Source of the DNA: Bacteroidetes bacterium GWF2_40_14
Lineage (GTDB): Bacteria; Bacteroidota; Bacteroidia; Bacteroidales; UBA932
Direction of reading: 5' to 3'
DNA: 64,000 bases
Assembly (NCBI GenBank): GCA_001769195.1
Contig: MEOK01000017.1
Coordinates: 92,988-156,987, forward strand
Shown: one piece after another, positions 34,669 to 43,676 of the stretch
Layout of the letters: each line of letters starts with the position of its first letter
Numbering within the stretch: the first letter of the stretch is position 1
Position numbers and translations under genes: made by a program
The notes under the pieces: model-generated
The model's database searches: none
Seen by the model: only the letters and a program-made list of their open reading frames with translations
Told to the model about the DNA's origin: nothing

Positions 34669-35232
34669 ATGATGAAGTACATATACAAGCTTATCTTAAA
34701 AATAATGGGCTGGAAAATTATGGATACTCCCGTTCCTGAACCCAAATGCATAATTCTGGGTGTTCCTCATACTTCAGGCTGGGATTTTGTCATTTCATAT
34801 CTTTTTTATCACTCTTTTGGCGCTTCGGCTTACATAATGGTAAAAAAAGAGTTTTTCCGGGGTCCACTGGGTCCCATTATGAGATCGATGGGAGGTATTG
34901 CTGTAGACAAGAACAAAGGCGCTACTCTCACAAGGCAAATCATTGAGGAGTTTAACTCAAGAGAGAGTCTCCACCTTGCAATTGCTCCTGAAGGGACGAG
35001 GAAGAATACCGAAAAGTGGAAAACCGGGTTTCACACAATAGCTCGTGCAGCAAATATCCCAATTTATCTTGGCTATTTTGACTGGGGGAAAAAAGAGGTT
35101 GGAAGGGGAGATAAATTTGAACTAACCGACGATGTTCAGGGTGACCTGAAAAGGATAAGACAATGGTACAAGGACAAAGGAGTTCAAGGAAAATTTCCGG
35201 AAAATTTCAATCCGGGAAGTGATTTGGAATGA
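34669..35232 (+). CDS. PlsC-like lysophospholipid acyltransferase
   Basis: A 187-residue acyltransferase of the LPLAT superfamily. The HX4D catalytic motif is HTSGWD, the substrate-binding motif is APEGTRKN, and MGGIAVDK lies between them. The short form lacks extra membrane helices. It probably acylates a lyso-lipid such as 1-acyl-glycerol-3-phosphate, or a similar alcohol. A second ATG immediately follows the first. The acyl-CoA ligase gene lies 38 bases downstream, giving a plausible fatty-acid uptake and lipid assembly pair. Confidence 0.85.
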   Translation: MMKYIYKLILKIMGWKIMDTPVPEPKCIILGVPHTSGWDFVISYLFYHSFGASAYIMVKKEFFRGPLGPIMRSMGGIAVDKNKGATLTRQIIEEFNSRESLHLAIAPEGTRKNTEKWKTGFHTIARAANIPIYLGYFDWGKKEVGRGDKFELTDDVQGDLKRIRQWYKDKGVQGKFPENFNPGSDLE

Positions 35233-35270
35233 TAATTGCAATAATTACACTTGGTAATTAAAAAAAACTA

Positions 35271-37001
35271 ATGGAAATCAAGAAATTCGACACTTTAAGA
35301 GACCTATTTTCTTACTGCACAGACACATTCAAAGACAACAAAGCCTTCGCATATAACGGGGGAAATTCTTACACTTACAAAGAATTCGGAGACAAGACCA
35401 TTGAGGCTGCTCAATTGTTAAGTTCTGCCGGTATCGTAAAGGATGATAAGATTGGCATTCTCAGCCAAAATATGCCTAACTGGCCTGTTGCCTATTTTTC
35501 GGCCGTTGCATTTGGCAGAGTCGCTGTTCCTATGCTGCCTGATTTTTCTGAATCAGAGATTAAAAATATAATTGAACACTCCGAGTCAAAGGCCCTTTTT
35601 GTATCAAAAAGACTTCTCTACAAAATCCCTAAAGAGCTGATGGAGAAACTCAATATTGTAATTGAGATTGATTCTTTAGAGATACTGCATACAGCAAAAG
35701 ATATTAATCCTGCTCCTGAAAAATTTTCTACACCGGAAGATCTGGCAACAATCATTTATACATCCGGCACAACCGGAAGTTCCAAAGGTGTAATGCTAAG
35801 TCACAGGAATCTCTGCACACATCTATATGCCTCATTTAAGTTGCGTCCAAGTTTTGAGTGGGACATCTGGCTCTCTGTTCTGCCTCTTTCTCATACACTG
35901 GAATGCAGTCTTAGCATGATGCTGCCAATGATGAGCGGAGCATCAGTATACTTTTTAGAAAAGGCTCCTACCCCATCTATACTAGTTCAGGCCCTTAAGG
36001 AGGTAAGACCCACAACAATGCTTACTGTACCTATGATTATAGAAAAAATCTACCGGGCCTCCATTGTTCCAAAATTTCAGGCTAGCAGCATAACAAAGGC
36101 ACTATATAAGACAAACTTTGGTCGTAAACTCCTTCACAGAGTAGCTGGAAAAAAACTGATGGAAACATTTGGCGGAAGATTAAGATTCTTTGGAATTGGC
36201 GGGGCAAAGCTGGACAGCGAAGTGGAGCGTTTCTTGCTCGAAGCAAAATTCCCATATGCAATTGGTTACGGGCTTACAGAGACATGTCCCTTGCTTGCGG
36301 GAGCCATTCCTTCTATGGTAAAGTGGCAATCTACAGGTCCTGCTGTACATGGTGTAACGCTAAGAATTGACAATCCCAATCCTGAAACCGGAGAGGGGGA
36401 GATTGTTGCCCAGGGCCCCAATGTAATGATGGGTTATTACAAGAATCCCGATGCAACCGAACAGGCTTTTACAAAAGACGGTTGGTTCCGCACAAAGGAT
36501 CTAGGCATTATTGACAAAGAGGGTCGTCTCTACATTAAAGGGCGGCTGACTAATATGATTTTGGGCCCCAGCGGTGAGAATATCTATCCTGAGGAGATTG
36601 AGTCTATAATAAACGGCCATTCGATGGTTGCAGAATCTCTTGTTACAGAAAGCAAGGGAAAGCTTATTGCTCTTGTTCATTTCAACCCTGACAAACTTAA
36701 GGCTCTGATGGAGGCAACTGAGGAAGCGCTCAATGCTTACTACCACCATACCAAGGATCAACTTGTAAAAAGCTATGAGGACAAAAAAGACGAGCTGGTA
36801 AAAACGTATGAAGAGAAAAAGGATGAAGCTGTGAAGGCTTTTAATGAGAAGATAGAACAATTGAAGAAAGAGGTTTCTGACTACGTGAATTCCAAGGTAA
36901 ACAAGTTTTCCAAAATTTCATTTGTGGTTGATCACCCTGAGCAGTTTGAAAAAACCGCTACTCACAAGATTAAAAGGTACCTCTACCACAAGAAATCTTA
37001 G
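35271..37001 (+). CDS. Long-chain acyl-CoA/acyl-ACP ligase with amphipathic 11-mer repeat insert
   Basis: A 576-residue ANL-superfamily adenylating enzyme. The AMP-binding P-loop YTSGTTGSSKGV, GYGLTETCP, and MMGYYKNPDATEQAF/DGWFRTKDLG place it with fatty acyl-CoA synthetases (FadD/FACS). In the C-terminal subdomain, residues 496-539 form four 11-residue repeats (DQLVKSYEDKK, DELVKTYEEKK, DEAVKAFNEKI, EQLKKEVSDYV), a highly charged amphipathic helix. The terminal catalytic-lysine segment EKTATHKIKRYLY is intact. The insert may bind lipid membranes. It is downstream of an acyltransferase gene. Confidence 0.92.
   Translation: MEIKKFDTLRDLFSYCTDTFKDNKAFAYNGGNSYTYKEFGDKTIEAAQLLSSAGIVKDDKIGILSQNMPNWPVAYFSAVAFGRVAVPMLPDFSESEIKNIIEHSESKALFVSKRLLYKIPKELMEKLNIVIEIDSLEILHTAKDINPAPEKFSTPEDLATIIYTSGTTGSSKGVMLSHRNLCTHLYASFKLRPSFEWDIWLSVLPLSHTLECSLSMMLPMMSGASVYFLEKAPTPSILVQALKEVRPTTMLTVPMIIEKIYRASIVPKFQASSITKALYKTNFGRKLLHRVAGKKLMETFGGRLRFFGIGGAKLDSEVERFLLEAKFPYAIGYGLTETCPLLAGAIPSMVKWQSTGPAVHGVTLRIDNPNPETGEGEIVAQGPNVMMGYYKNPDATEQAFTKDGWFRTKDLGIIDKEGRLYIKGRLTNMILGPSGENIYPEEIESIINGHSMVAESLVTESKGKLIALVHFNPDKLKALMEATEEALNAYYHHTKDQLVKSYEDKKDELVKTYEEKKDEAVKAFNEKIEQLKKEVSDYVNSKVNKFSKISFVVDHPEQFEKTATHKIKRYLYHKKS
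36756..36887 (+). repeat. Four 11-residue amphipathic repeats inside the acyl-CoA ligase
   Basis: Four consecutive 33-base units encode 11-mers with the pattern (D/E)-x-(L/A)-(V/K)-K-x-(Y/F/V)-x-(E/D)-(K/Y)-x. The 11-residue period is that of apolipoprotein/synuclein-like amphipathic helices or hendecad coiled coils. The units are diverged at DNA level. Confidence 0.75.
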
Positions 37002-37837
37002 AAGGTTATATCTAAACGTCCAACATATACATTGGCGGTTCCCATCTGATTTACAATAACTCCCTTTCCTGCCCTGTTCTTAATTAGAACAGGCTTTTCT
37101 AGAAATGTATGCGAATGTCCCCCAATAATTATGTCAATGTTCTTGCTGTATTTTGCAAGTTCGGTGTCTGAGGGGTTCTCTCTGTCGCCACCGTCATAGC
37201 CAAGATGACTAAGAACAATAACCAGATCGCATTTCTCAACCCTCTTCAGTTGTGACGCTATTTTATTGGCAATCTTTATAGGGTTCTTATAGATTATGTC
37301 CGCCCTTCCACTTTCCGACACATATCCCTTAAGGTCAAGAAGGACACCTATAATTCCAATTTTCCTGCCTCCTTTGTTGATTATGATCCACGGTTTAACA
37401 ATGTCTTTAAGAGGACTCTTTGAGAAATCAAAATTTGCACATAGAGTAGGGTAATTTGCCTTTTTTAATCTGTCTGCCAATTGTTGCTGTCCGTTGTCAA
37501 ACTCGTGATTGCCAAGACATACGGCATCGTAGCCCATTGCATTGTATAGCATGACTTCTGTAACACCCTTGAAGAGTGTGAAATAGGGTGTCCCCTGATT
37601 GTAGTCTCCTGCATCCAAAACCAGAACATTATTATTTTCGTGTCTGACTTTATCAAAATAATTTGCCACTCTCTGAAACCCGCCGTACCCGGCATTCCTC
37701 CCGCTTGTGATGGTCTCAATATTGCTGTGTGTATCGTTTGTATGAAGAATAACCAAATCCTGCGGATATCCCGCCACTGACAGAGAACCCAATAATAGTG
37801 TCAGAAATAGTTTTTCTGTCCTTAATGTTTTATTCAT
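36998..37837 (-). CDS. Secreted metallophosphatase, 5'-nucleotidase N-terminal half
   Basis: From the ATG at 37837 this is 279 residues with a signal peptide (LFLTLLLGSLSVAGYPQ). It is a calcineurin-like phosphoesterase of the UshA type: ILHTNDTHSNIE (metal site), DAGDYNQGTP, LGNHEFDNGQQ and GGHSHTFLEKP. It holds only the metal-binding catalytic domain; the matching substrate-binding domain is the separate upstream gene, 4 bases away. Together they probably hydrolyse nucleotides or UDP-sugars in the periplasm. Its stop overlaps the convergent acyl-CoA ligase stop by 4 bases. Confidence 0.9.
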   Translation of the reverse strand: MNKTLRTEKLFLTLLLGSLSVAGYPQDLVILHTNDTHSNIETITSGRNAGYGGFQRVANYFDKVRHENNNVLVLDAGDYNQGTPYFTLFKGVTEVMLYNAMGYDAVCLGNHEFDNGQQQLADRLKKANYPTLCANFDFSKSPLKDIVKPWIIINKGGRKIGIIGVLLDLKGYVSESGRADIIYKNPIKIANKIASQLKRVEKCDLVIVLSHLGYDGGDRENPSDTELAKYSKNIDIIIGGHSHTFLEKPVLIKNRAGKGVIVNQMGTANVYVGRLDITF

Positions 37838-37841
37838 AATA

Positions 37842-38594
37842 CTAATCCTCAATCTCTACTCTGTTAGTTAATGACGACCCTATCTTCTCTCCCTTCTTTC
37901 TAAGGTCGGCTATCTTTTCAAAAATGACATCTCTTATAAGAAAACCTGTTTGTTCAACCGCAACAGCCTCTTTAAGAGCCATAACATTGTCACCTCCGCT
38001 AAGCAGGAAGTCTATGGTTGCAATCCGGTAAATCTTTGAATCATCAATCTGCACACCGTCGATAAGGGCCTCCTTTAGTATCCCTCCTTTTATCTCCAGT
38101 TGTACATTATATGACATTGCCTCTACCCTGTTTCTTGCAAAGGATTCCATGAGTTTCCGAACATTAGCCCCAGTCACATCTAGTACTACTACATAATTTT
38201 CAAAAGGAAATATTGAGAATACATCATATCGTCTGACATTGCCCTTGGGAAGCGTTGCTCTTATGCCTCCAAAATTCGTAAGTGAAAAATTAACCTTCTC
38301 TTTGCTGTGTTTTTGCGCAAACTCCAGCAAAGCATCTACTGCAAAATTTGAGAGCAAGCTCTCCGGTCTCCCCGAACGCATTTCTACATCCGATACTCCC
38401 ACAACCTCTTGCATTATCATGTCCAACTCAGGCTTGAAAAATTCAATAATCCCTTTAACCACAGGCTCTTCTGGCCTGTTTAATGTGCTATCCATTAATA
38501 TCCTGCTCCCTTTAAAGGAATAATGAAGCTCTTGAGCCTGCACCGCTCCTGCAATCAGGAGAATCGTCAGGAATGTCAGGATTTTTTTTATCAT
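37842..38594 (-). CDS. Secreted 5'-nucleotidase C-terminal domain protein
   Basis: A 250-residue protein with a signal peptide (KILTFLTILLIAGAVQAQ). It is a stand-alone 5_nucleotid_C domain: LLSNFAVDALLEFA, SLTNFGGIRATLPKG, VFSIFPFENYVVVLDVTG and TIDFLLSGGDN are the substrate-binding motifs, including the nucleobase-stacking aromatic positions. In most bacteria this domain is fused to the metallophosphatase half (UshA). Here the halves are separate proteins in one operon, each with its own export signal. Confidence 0.9.
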   Translation of the reverse strand: MIKKILTFLTILLIAGAVQAQELHYSFKGSRILMDSTLNRPEEPVVKGIIEFFKPELDMIMQEVVGVSDVEMRSGRPESLLSNFAVDALLEFAQKHSKEKVNFSLTNFGGIRATLPKGNVRRYDVFSIFPFENYVVVLDVTGANVRKLMESFARNRVEAMSYNVQLEIKGGILKEALIDGVQIDDSKIYRIATIDFLLSGGDNVMALKEAVAVEQTGFLIRDVIFEKIADLRKKGEKIGSSLTNRVEIED

Positions 38595-38618
38595 TTTCTT
38601 GAATTATTTAACTATTTA

Positions 38619-39938
38619 TTAGTATTTTATCCATTTGATGATATCCTTCCAGCTTGCCTTCTTTCCATACATCAAGATTCCCACCCTGTATATTTTTGAT
38701 GAGATAAGGGTCATAAGAAGGAATGTGCCGAACAGTATCGCTATGGACAGAGCCATTTCCCATGCCGGGACACCAAACGGGGCCCTGGCCATCATTACCA
38801 TAGGCGACGTAAATGGAATCATCGACCCCCAGAAGGAGAGACTGCTGTCGGGATACTGAAAGGTATGTATCATTATAAAAAGTCCGATAATGAGAGGAAG
38901 GGTGACCGGGAGTATAAGTTGCTGAGTATCTGCCTCGTTATCTACAGCAGAGCCAACTGCTGCAAACATAGATGCATAAAGAAGGTAACCCAATATAAAA
39001 AATGCCATAAAAGCCAGAATTATAGGCACAAAGTTAACACCCGAGAGTGCGCTCATTATATCACCCATTGGAGAATTATCTACAGGCATGGTGGTTACAG
39101 ACTGTGCCATACCGGCCGGCAGCTGACTCTTGGCCATATCTATGCCCATAACAGACTGTGCCCCGAATATTATAGCAACTGTAAGTCCTATCCAGATCAG
39201 GAATTGAACCAGAGCAACCGATCCCACGCCAAGGATTTTACCTAGCATTAGTTCAAACGGTTTAACGGAAGATATTATCACCTCCACTACCCTGCTTGAT
39301 TTCTCGTCAATTACACCTCTCATGACCATAGAACCGAACATGAAGATAAACATGTATATCATAAAACTCGCTATGTATGCTATTCCCATGTATATTTCCA
39401 CCATACCAAGTTTTTCATCCCCCTCTTCACTTATGGTGAAGGTTTTGACGCTGACATCGGTATTTACATCTTTTAGAATTGCATCAAGATTTTCAATATT
39501 GTATCTGCCAAGCTTAGTTTTTTCCACTGCCTTTTTTACAGTTCTCTCAATCTCTGTTTTTGTGTCTATGTTCAGTTGTTTTGAAGAGAATGCAGAAACT
39601 GTAACGTTGGCTGCGGAATCCAAAGGAGATATCTCTACAAGTGCATACAGATCCTCTCCGGCGAAGTTCTTCTTTATCTTTTCAACATCTGCATTTGCAT
39701 CGAAGAGATATGTGTATTCTTCGTTGTTCTTAAAAAAGGAGGTACAAACTTCTGATTTGTCGACTATCATGATCTTTTGTCCCTTCACCCCTGAGGAAAA
39801 GGTCATGATTACAGACGGCAACACTATTAACGCTGCAAAAAATATTGGAGTCAGGAGAGTCAGGAAAATAAAGGATTTTTTCTTTACTCTCACAGAGAAT
39901 TCCCTCGAAATTATTAGAAATAGTTTATCTGTTTTCAT
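38619..39938 (-). CDS. ABC-2 type transporter permease (NatB-like)
   Basis: A 439-residue permease with one N-terminal membrane helix (SFIFLTLLTPIFFAALIVL), an extracytoplasmic domain of about 130 residues, then six hydrophobic segments toward the C-terminus. GVIDEKSSRVVEVIISSVKPFELMLGKILG is the conserved NatB/YhaP coupling region. It starts 9 bases after its ATPase partner. NatAB-type systems export sodium, peptides or drugs; the substrate is not evident. Confidence 0.9.
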   Translation of the reverse strand: MKTDKLFLIISREFSVRVKKKSFIFLTLLTPIFFAALIVLPSVIMTFSSGVKGQKIMIVDKSEVCTSFFKNNEEYTYLFDANADVEKIKKNFAGEDLYALVEISPLDSAANVTVSAFSSKQLNIDTKTEIERTVKKAVEKTKLGRYNIENLDAILKDVNTDVSVKTFTISEEGDEKLGMVEIYMGIAYIASFMIYMFIFMFGSMVMRGVIDEKSSRVVEVIISSVKPFELMLGKILGVGSVALVQFLIWIGLTVAIIFGAQSVMGIDMAKSQLPAGMAQSVTTMPVDNSPMGDIMSALSGVNFVPIILAFMAFFILGYLLYASMFAAVGSAVDNEADTQQLILPVTLPLIIGLFIMIHTFQYPDSSLSFWGSMIPFTSPMVMMARAPFGVPAWEMALSIAILFGTFLLMTLISSKIYRVGILMYGKKASWKDIIKWIKY

Positions 39939-39947
39939 AGCAAATTG

Positions 39948-40853
39948 TTAGCTTACCAATTTAATAAATATATCATTCATTCTTGGAATCATCTCCTTAT
40001 ACGATACAATATCTACCTTTGTGATGAGTTCCCCAAGTATCTGTGCAGAATTCGCTCCCTTGTCCACCTCAAGAATCGCTCTTCTGCCGTTTTTGTGATC
40101 TTCCTGTGATATCAGTCTGAAAAGGGAGTTGCTCTGCAGCTCTACGGGTTCTGTAGAGCGGTAAAAAACCTCAACCTCATTTTTTCCGTAATGGCTCCTG
40201 ATTTCATCAAGTCCCCCGCTTACTATCAGTTTTGCCTTGTTAATAAGAGCAATGTTGTCGCATAACTCTTCCACCGATTCCATATTGTGTGTCGACAGTA
40301 TTATGGTTGCCCCGTTGGCCTTCATTGCAAGTATTTCATTCCGAATAAGCTGGACGTTAACAGGATCAAATCCGCTGAAGGGTTCGTCCAGAATCAGGAG
40401 AGATGGTTTGTGAAGAACAGTTGTTATAAACTGAACCTTCTGAGCCATACCCTTTGATAGTTCTTCTACCTTTTTGTTCCACCAGGCCTGAATGCCAAAT
40501 TTTATAAACCACTCTTTAAGCTCCTTTGTTGCCTGTGCATGACTCATCCCCTTCAACTGTGCCAGGTATATGGCCTGTTCGCCAATCTTCATTTTCTTAT
40601 AGAGCCCCCTCTCCTCGGGAAGATAGCCTATTTTGGCAATATCCGACTGCTTAATTGGATTTCCGTTGAAAATAATCTCTCCGGAATCTGGAACTGTAAT
40701 CTGGGTTATGATTCTGATTAGTGTTGTCTTTCCGGCTCCGTTTGGCCCGAGAAGTCCGAAGATTGAAGCTTTTGGGACATTAATGCTCACACTGTCGAGT
40801 GCAGTGAACTGGTTAAACTTTTTAACCACATTGTTACAGCTAATGATACTCAT
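39948..40853 (-). CDS. ABC transporter ATP-binding protein (NatA-like)
   Basis: A 301-residue ATPase with Walker A GLLGPNGAGKTTL, signature EELSKGMAQKVQFI, Walker B SLLILDEPFSGFD and the switch His in STHNMESVEE. The DUF4162-like C-terminal extension (about 225-300) is typical for NatA/YhaQ exporters. It pairs with the NatB-like permease immediately downstream. Confidence 0.93.
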   Translation of the reverse strand: MSIISCNNVVKKFNQFTALDSVSINVPKASIFGLLGPNGAGKTTLIRIITQITVPDSGEIIFNGNPIKQSDIAKIGYLPEERGLYKKMKIGEQAIYLAQLKGMSHAQATKELKEWFIKFGIQAWWNKKVEELSKGMAQKVQFITTVLHKPSLLILDEPFSGFDPVNVQLIRNEILAMKANGATIILSTHNMESVEELCDNIALINKAKLIVSGGLDEIRSHYGKNEVEVFYRSTEPVELQSNSLFRLISQEDHKNGRRAILEVDKGANSAQILGELITKVDIVSYKEMIPRMNDIFIKLVS

Positions 40854-40873
40854 TCTTTAAATTTTAAGTCAGA

Positions 40874-40881
40874 CAAAGATA
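40874..40881 (-). promoter_or_regulatory. -7 box for the NatAB-like transporter
   Basis: The minus strand reads TATCTTTG, a full TAnnTTTG match, 20 bases before the ATPase ATG. Confidence 0.6.
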
Positions 40882-40893
40882 ATTAAACTCTAA

Positions 40894-41733
40894 TTACTTA
40901 AAATAGAATTTCAGAATTTTATGAAGCTCTTTTTTTATGATGTTATTCAATACCAGGTTTGCCAGGTCAGTCATCTCAGCTCCTTTGGCATCCCTGTATC
41001 TTATTATTGACCTGGCAACATAACCACCAAGATACGGGTGCCTGGAAAGCTCTTCAAATGTAACATCATTAAAATCTGTCTTTGCCACACTATTTGTATC
41101 TATTACAATCCTGTCGGCAAAAAGTTCCAGCCTCTCTTTATCTATTCCAAATATTTCCAGTAATTGCTCCTTAGCAGCAAATCCTCCAAGACGGTCCCTG
41201 TACTGAATTATCCTCCTGGCATAATATGGACCTATTCCGGGCAATGTCACCAGAGCAGCGGAATCAGCCATGTTCAGGTATAATGATTCTTTTTTCTGAG
41301 TTTTAAAGTCTGCTACAGGCCTCCCAGTTTTCTTTATTACCGTATCGGTAAAAGACTTCTCAATAGTTATACCCGTTTTAACCCTCTCATAAGTATCAGG
41401 AGAAATTACGTATAATTTTGAAAAGTCTTCTGACTTTTTAAACTTTCCTCCTTTCTCCCTGTAATTTACAACCACCTGTGCCTGTTTAGGTGACAACCCA
41501 AGTTCAATCAATCCATTCTTGTCAATTTTGTTTGGATCGAACTTTTTGACTGCTATTGCTTCCGGTTTTGTATCTGTGATTTCTTTGACAAAACTCTCCT
41601 GTTCACTCTTCTTCTCGGGTTCACTCTTATCATGACCAAATAAAAAAAGCACTCCCTGAACAAAGAGTACCATAAAAATTAATGCAATAACCCCAGATGT
41701 ATGGGATTTTGTAATTTTTTCTTCTCTCCTCAT
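40894..41733 (-). CDS. Membrane-anchored helix-hairpin-helix (ComEA-like) protein
   Basis: From the ATG at 41733 this is 279 residues: a basic N-terminus, one membrane helix (GVIALIFMVLFVQGVLFLFG), a charged linker and then three HhH-type units (ELGLSPKQAQVVVNYREKGG; NMADSAALVTLPGIGPYYARR; TFEELSRHPYLGGYVARSII). The middle unit has the full LPGIGPxxA motif of DNA-binding ComEA. It may bind DNA or act in protein assembly at the membrane. A purine-rich SD-like GGAGG lies 8 bases upstream. It follows rsmI by 21 bases. Confidence 0.82.
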   Translation of the reverse strand: MRREEKITKSHTSGVIALIFMVLFVQGVLFLFGHDKSEPEKKSEQESFVKEITDTKPEAIAVKKFDPNKIDKNGLIELGLSPKQAQVVVNYREKGGKFKKSEDFSKLYVISPDTYERVKTGITIEKSFTDTVIKKTGRPVADFKTQKKESLYLNMADSAALVTLPGIGPYYARRIIQYRDRLGGFAAKEQLLEIFGIDKERLELFADRIVIDTNSVAKTDFNDVTFEELSRHPYLGGYVARSIIRYRDAKGAEMTDLANLVLNNIIKKELHKILKFYFK

Positions 41734-41741
41734 CTCTCTCT

Positions 41742-41746
41742 CCTCC
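41742..41746 (-). promoter_or_regulatory. SD-like GGAGG before the HhH gene
   Basis: The minus strand reads GGAGG 8 bases before the ATG at 41733, within a purine-rich run of GAG repeats. It is weaker than the rpsU and hpf sites and could be chance. Confidence 0.4.
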
Positions 41747-41754
41747 AAAATTTA

Positions 41755-42429
41755 TTATTTATGTTTTCCTGCGACTACTATTACTATCTCTCCCTTTGGT
41801 TCATTAGAGCTGTACCACTTGACGAGCTCTCCAAGTGGAGCCCTTCTGTTCTCCTCAAATAATTTTGTAAGTTCCCTTGAAACTGATGCCTCGCGTTCCT
41901 CTCCAAAAGTGACAGCCAGTTGCGAAAGAGTCTTAACCAGCCTGTATGGTGATTCATAGAGGATAATTGTACGGTTCTCTTCGCTTAGTTCCTTTATCCT
42001 TGTCTGACGACCCTTCTTTATAGGAAGAAATCCCTCAAAGCAAAACCTGTCGCTAGGAAGTCCGGAGTTAACCAATGCCGGGACGAAAGCTGTAGCTCCT
42101 GGCAATGTCTCTATCTCTATACCCCTCTCCTTGCACTCTCTTACCAGTAGGAAGCCTGGATCAGAAATACCAGGTGTTCCGGCATCACTTATGAGTGCGA
42201 TTCTCTCTCCCGACAAAATTCTTTCTGCAATTCTCCCTACACTTTTGTGTTCGTTGTACATATGGTGAGATTCCATCCTTGTTCTTATTTCGTATTTTTT
42301 TAAAAGGAAGGAACTTGTTCTTGTATCCTCTGCCAGTATAAGATCCACCTCTTTTAATATCCTCAGTGCCCGAAGAGTGATATCTTCAAGGTTTCCGATA
42401 GGGGTTGGTATCATATATAGTTTAGACAT
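41755..42429 (-). CDS. rsmI: 16S rRNA (cytidine1402-2'-O)-methyltransferase RsmI
   Basis: A 224-residue tetrapyrrole-methylase-fold enzyme. It starts with the RsmI motif YMIPTPIGNLEDITLRALR and has EDTRTSSFLLKKY, LISDAGTPGISDPG, LPGATAFVPALVNSGLP, FEGFLP and YESPYRL. It adds the ribose methyl to C1402 in the 30S decoding centre. Its start overlaps the upstream unknown gene by 8 bases. Confidence 0.97.
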   Translation of the reverse strand: MSKLYMIPTPIGNLEDITLRALRILKEVDLILAEDTRTSSFLLKKYEIRTRMESHHMYNEHKSVGRIAERILSGERIALISDAGTPGISDPGFLLVRECKERGIEIETLPGATAFVPALVNSGLPSDRFCFEGFLPIKKGRQTRIKELSEENRTIILYESPYRLVKTLSQLAVTFGEEREASVSRELTKLFEENRRAPLGELVKWYSSNEPKGEIVIVVAGKHK

Positions 42430-43069
42430 CTAATTTTCTTCTTAGAATCATGTAAAACCTGTAAATAATATTTGATGTTTCATCCCAGTCGGGAAATGCT
42501 GCCCTTGTATATTCAAGAGCCTCTTCCATTGATCTCATTTCATTCAGTTTCTGAATGCTGAGCCTGTATTGCTCTTCGTCGTCATTGAACAATCCCTTGA
42601 TAAAAAAAAGCTTGTCATTTAGAGTTATTGCATGGTTCAGATTTTCGATGGCTGGGCCCGGAAGGTCAGTTTTCCAGGCAATTATGGCACTTTCAGCCGC
42701 ATCCAGAATTGAGGTTCTCCCATCATAGAAAAGCTCCATCTCCTCTTCTTCAACAGCAATCCTCAGCTTTGATTTTTCATCTGCCGGCAAATGTGGCAGG
42801 AACGACTTTGAGACATTAAGCTGCACATCGGAAAATGACCTTTTAAGTTCTGCTATTGTCTGATTAAGTTTTCTTATCTCCTCATCCTTACTGTATCTCT
42901 CCTGCTCAATCATTAATGTATTGAGCTTTTGCTTAATGAGGTCCGCTGCAATATTCAGCTCTTCCCACCTGACAGGTGATATTGAACCTGAATTGTTTAA
43001 AGAGTCAAGATCACGTAGAAAACCTGATATAATTATTTTAATTTCTGAAACTTTATTACTGTTAAGCAT
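42422..43069 (-). CDS. Uncharacterised helical protein upstream of rsmI
   Basis: A 215-residue protein that I do not recognise. It is rich in Glu, Lys and Leu, with no signal peptide or membrane segment. Residues 55-95 ([20 protein letters not shown], then [10 protein letters not shown]) look like a coiled coil, and the rest is predicted to be mainly helical, with [20 protein letters not shown] at the C-terminus. It has its own -7 box divergent from tdk and overlaps rsmI by 8 bases, so its expression is coupled to an rRNA modification enzyme. Confidence 0.8.
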   Translation of the reverse strand: MLNSNKVSEIKIIISGFLRDLDSLNNSGSISPVRWEELNIAADLIKQKLNTLMIEQERYSKDEEIRKLNQTIAELKRSFSDVQLNVSKSFLPHLPADEKSKLRIAVEEEEMELFYDGRTSILDAAESAIIAWKTDLPGPAIENLNHAITLNDKLFFIKGLFNDDEEQYRLSIQKLNEMRSMEEALEYTRAAFPDWDETSNIIYRFYMILRRKLDV

Positions 43070-43080
43070 TCTAACTTTTT

Positions 43081-43088
43081 TATCTTTG
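43081..43088 (+). promoter_or_regulatory. -7 box for tdk
   Basis: TATCTTTG matches TAnnTTTG and ends 23 bases before the tdk ATG. It is 9 bases from the opposing box. Confidence 0.6.
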
Positions 43089-43097
43089 CATACGATA

Positions 43098-43105
43098 CAA
43101 AAGTA
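43098..43105 (-). promoter_or_regulatory. -7 box for the 42422-43069 gene and rsmI
   Basis: The minus strand reads TACTTTTG, a TAnnTTTG match, 28 bases before the ATG at 43069. It overlaps the region transcribed from the tdk promoter, so the two promoters face away through each other. Confidence 0.5.
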
Positions 43106-43111
43106 ATTAAA

Positions 43112-43675
43112 ATGTTTTTAGAAAGCGCAAAAAAAACAGGTTGGATAGAGGTGATCTGCGGCTCTATGTTTTCAGGTAAAACCGAAGAGTTGATCAGAAG
43201 ACTCAAGAGAGCAAAATTTGCAAATCTGCGTGTGGAAATCTTTAAACCAAAGATTGATGTCAGGTATTCAGAAGAGGCTGTCGTTTCGCACGACTCGAAC
43301 AGCATACGTTCTACACCTGTTGATTCACCAACCAGTATTTTACTGTATGCATCGGAGGTTGATGTGGTTGGTATTGACGAAGCTCAGTTTTTTGACAAAA
43401 GCATTGTTAGTGTCTGTCAGCAACTTGCAGCAAATGGAGTAAGGGTAATTGTTACCGGTCTCGATATGGATTATCTGGGGAACCCTTTTGGCCCCATGCC
43501 TGATCTAATGGCGGTTGCAGAATATGTAACCAAGGTACATGCAATATGTGTCAAATGTGGAGATCTGGCTCACCACTCGCATAGATTAACAAAAAGCGAC
43601 AAACTGGTCATGTTGGGTGAAAAAGACACCTACGAACCAATTTGTCGCCATTGTTTCAATGGTCTAACCAAATAA
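43112..43675 (+). CDS. tdk: Thymidine kinase
   Basis: A 187-residue type II thymidine kinase: P-loop [11 protein letters not shown], Walker [24 protein letters not shown] (lasso region start) and a zinc ribbon with CVKCGDLA and CRHC. It phosphorylates thymidine in salvage. Monocistronic from its own promoter; it converges on the lipoprotein gene with a 1-base gap. Confidence 0.97.
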   Translation: MFLESAKKTGWIEVICGSMFSGKTEELIRRLKRAKFANLRVEIFKPKIDVRYSEEAVVSHDSNSIRSTPVDSPTSILLYASEVDVVGIDEAQFFDKSIVSVCQQLAANGVRVIVTGLDMDYLGNPFGPMPDLMAVAEYVTKVHAICVKCGDLAHHSHRLTKSDKLVMLGEKDTYEPICRHCFNGLTK

Positions 43676-43676
43676 A

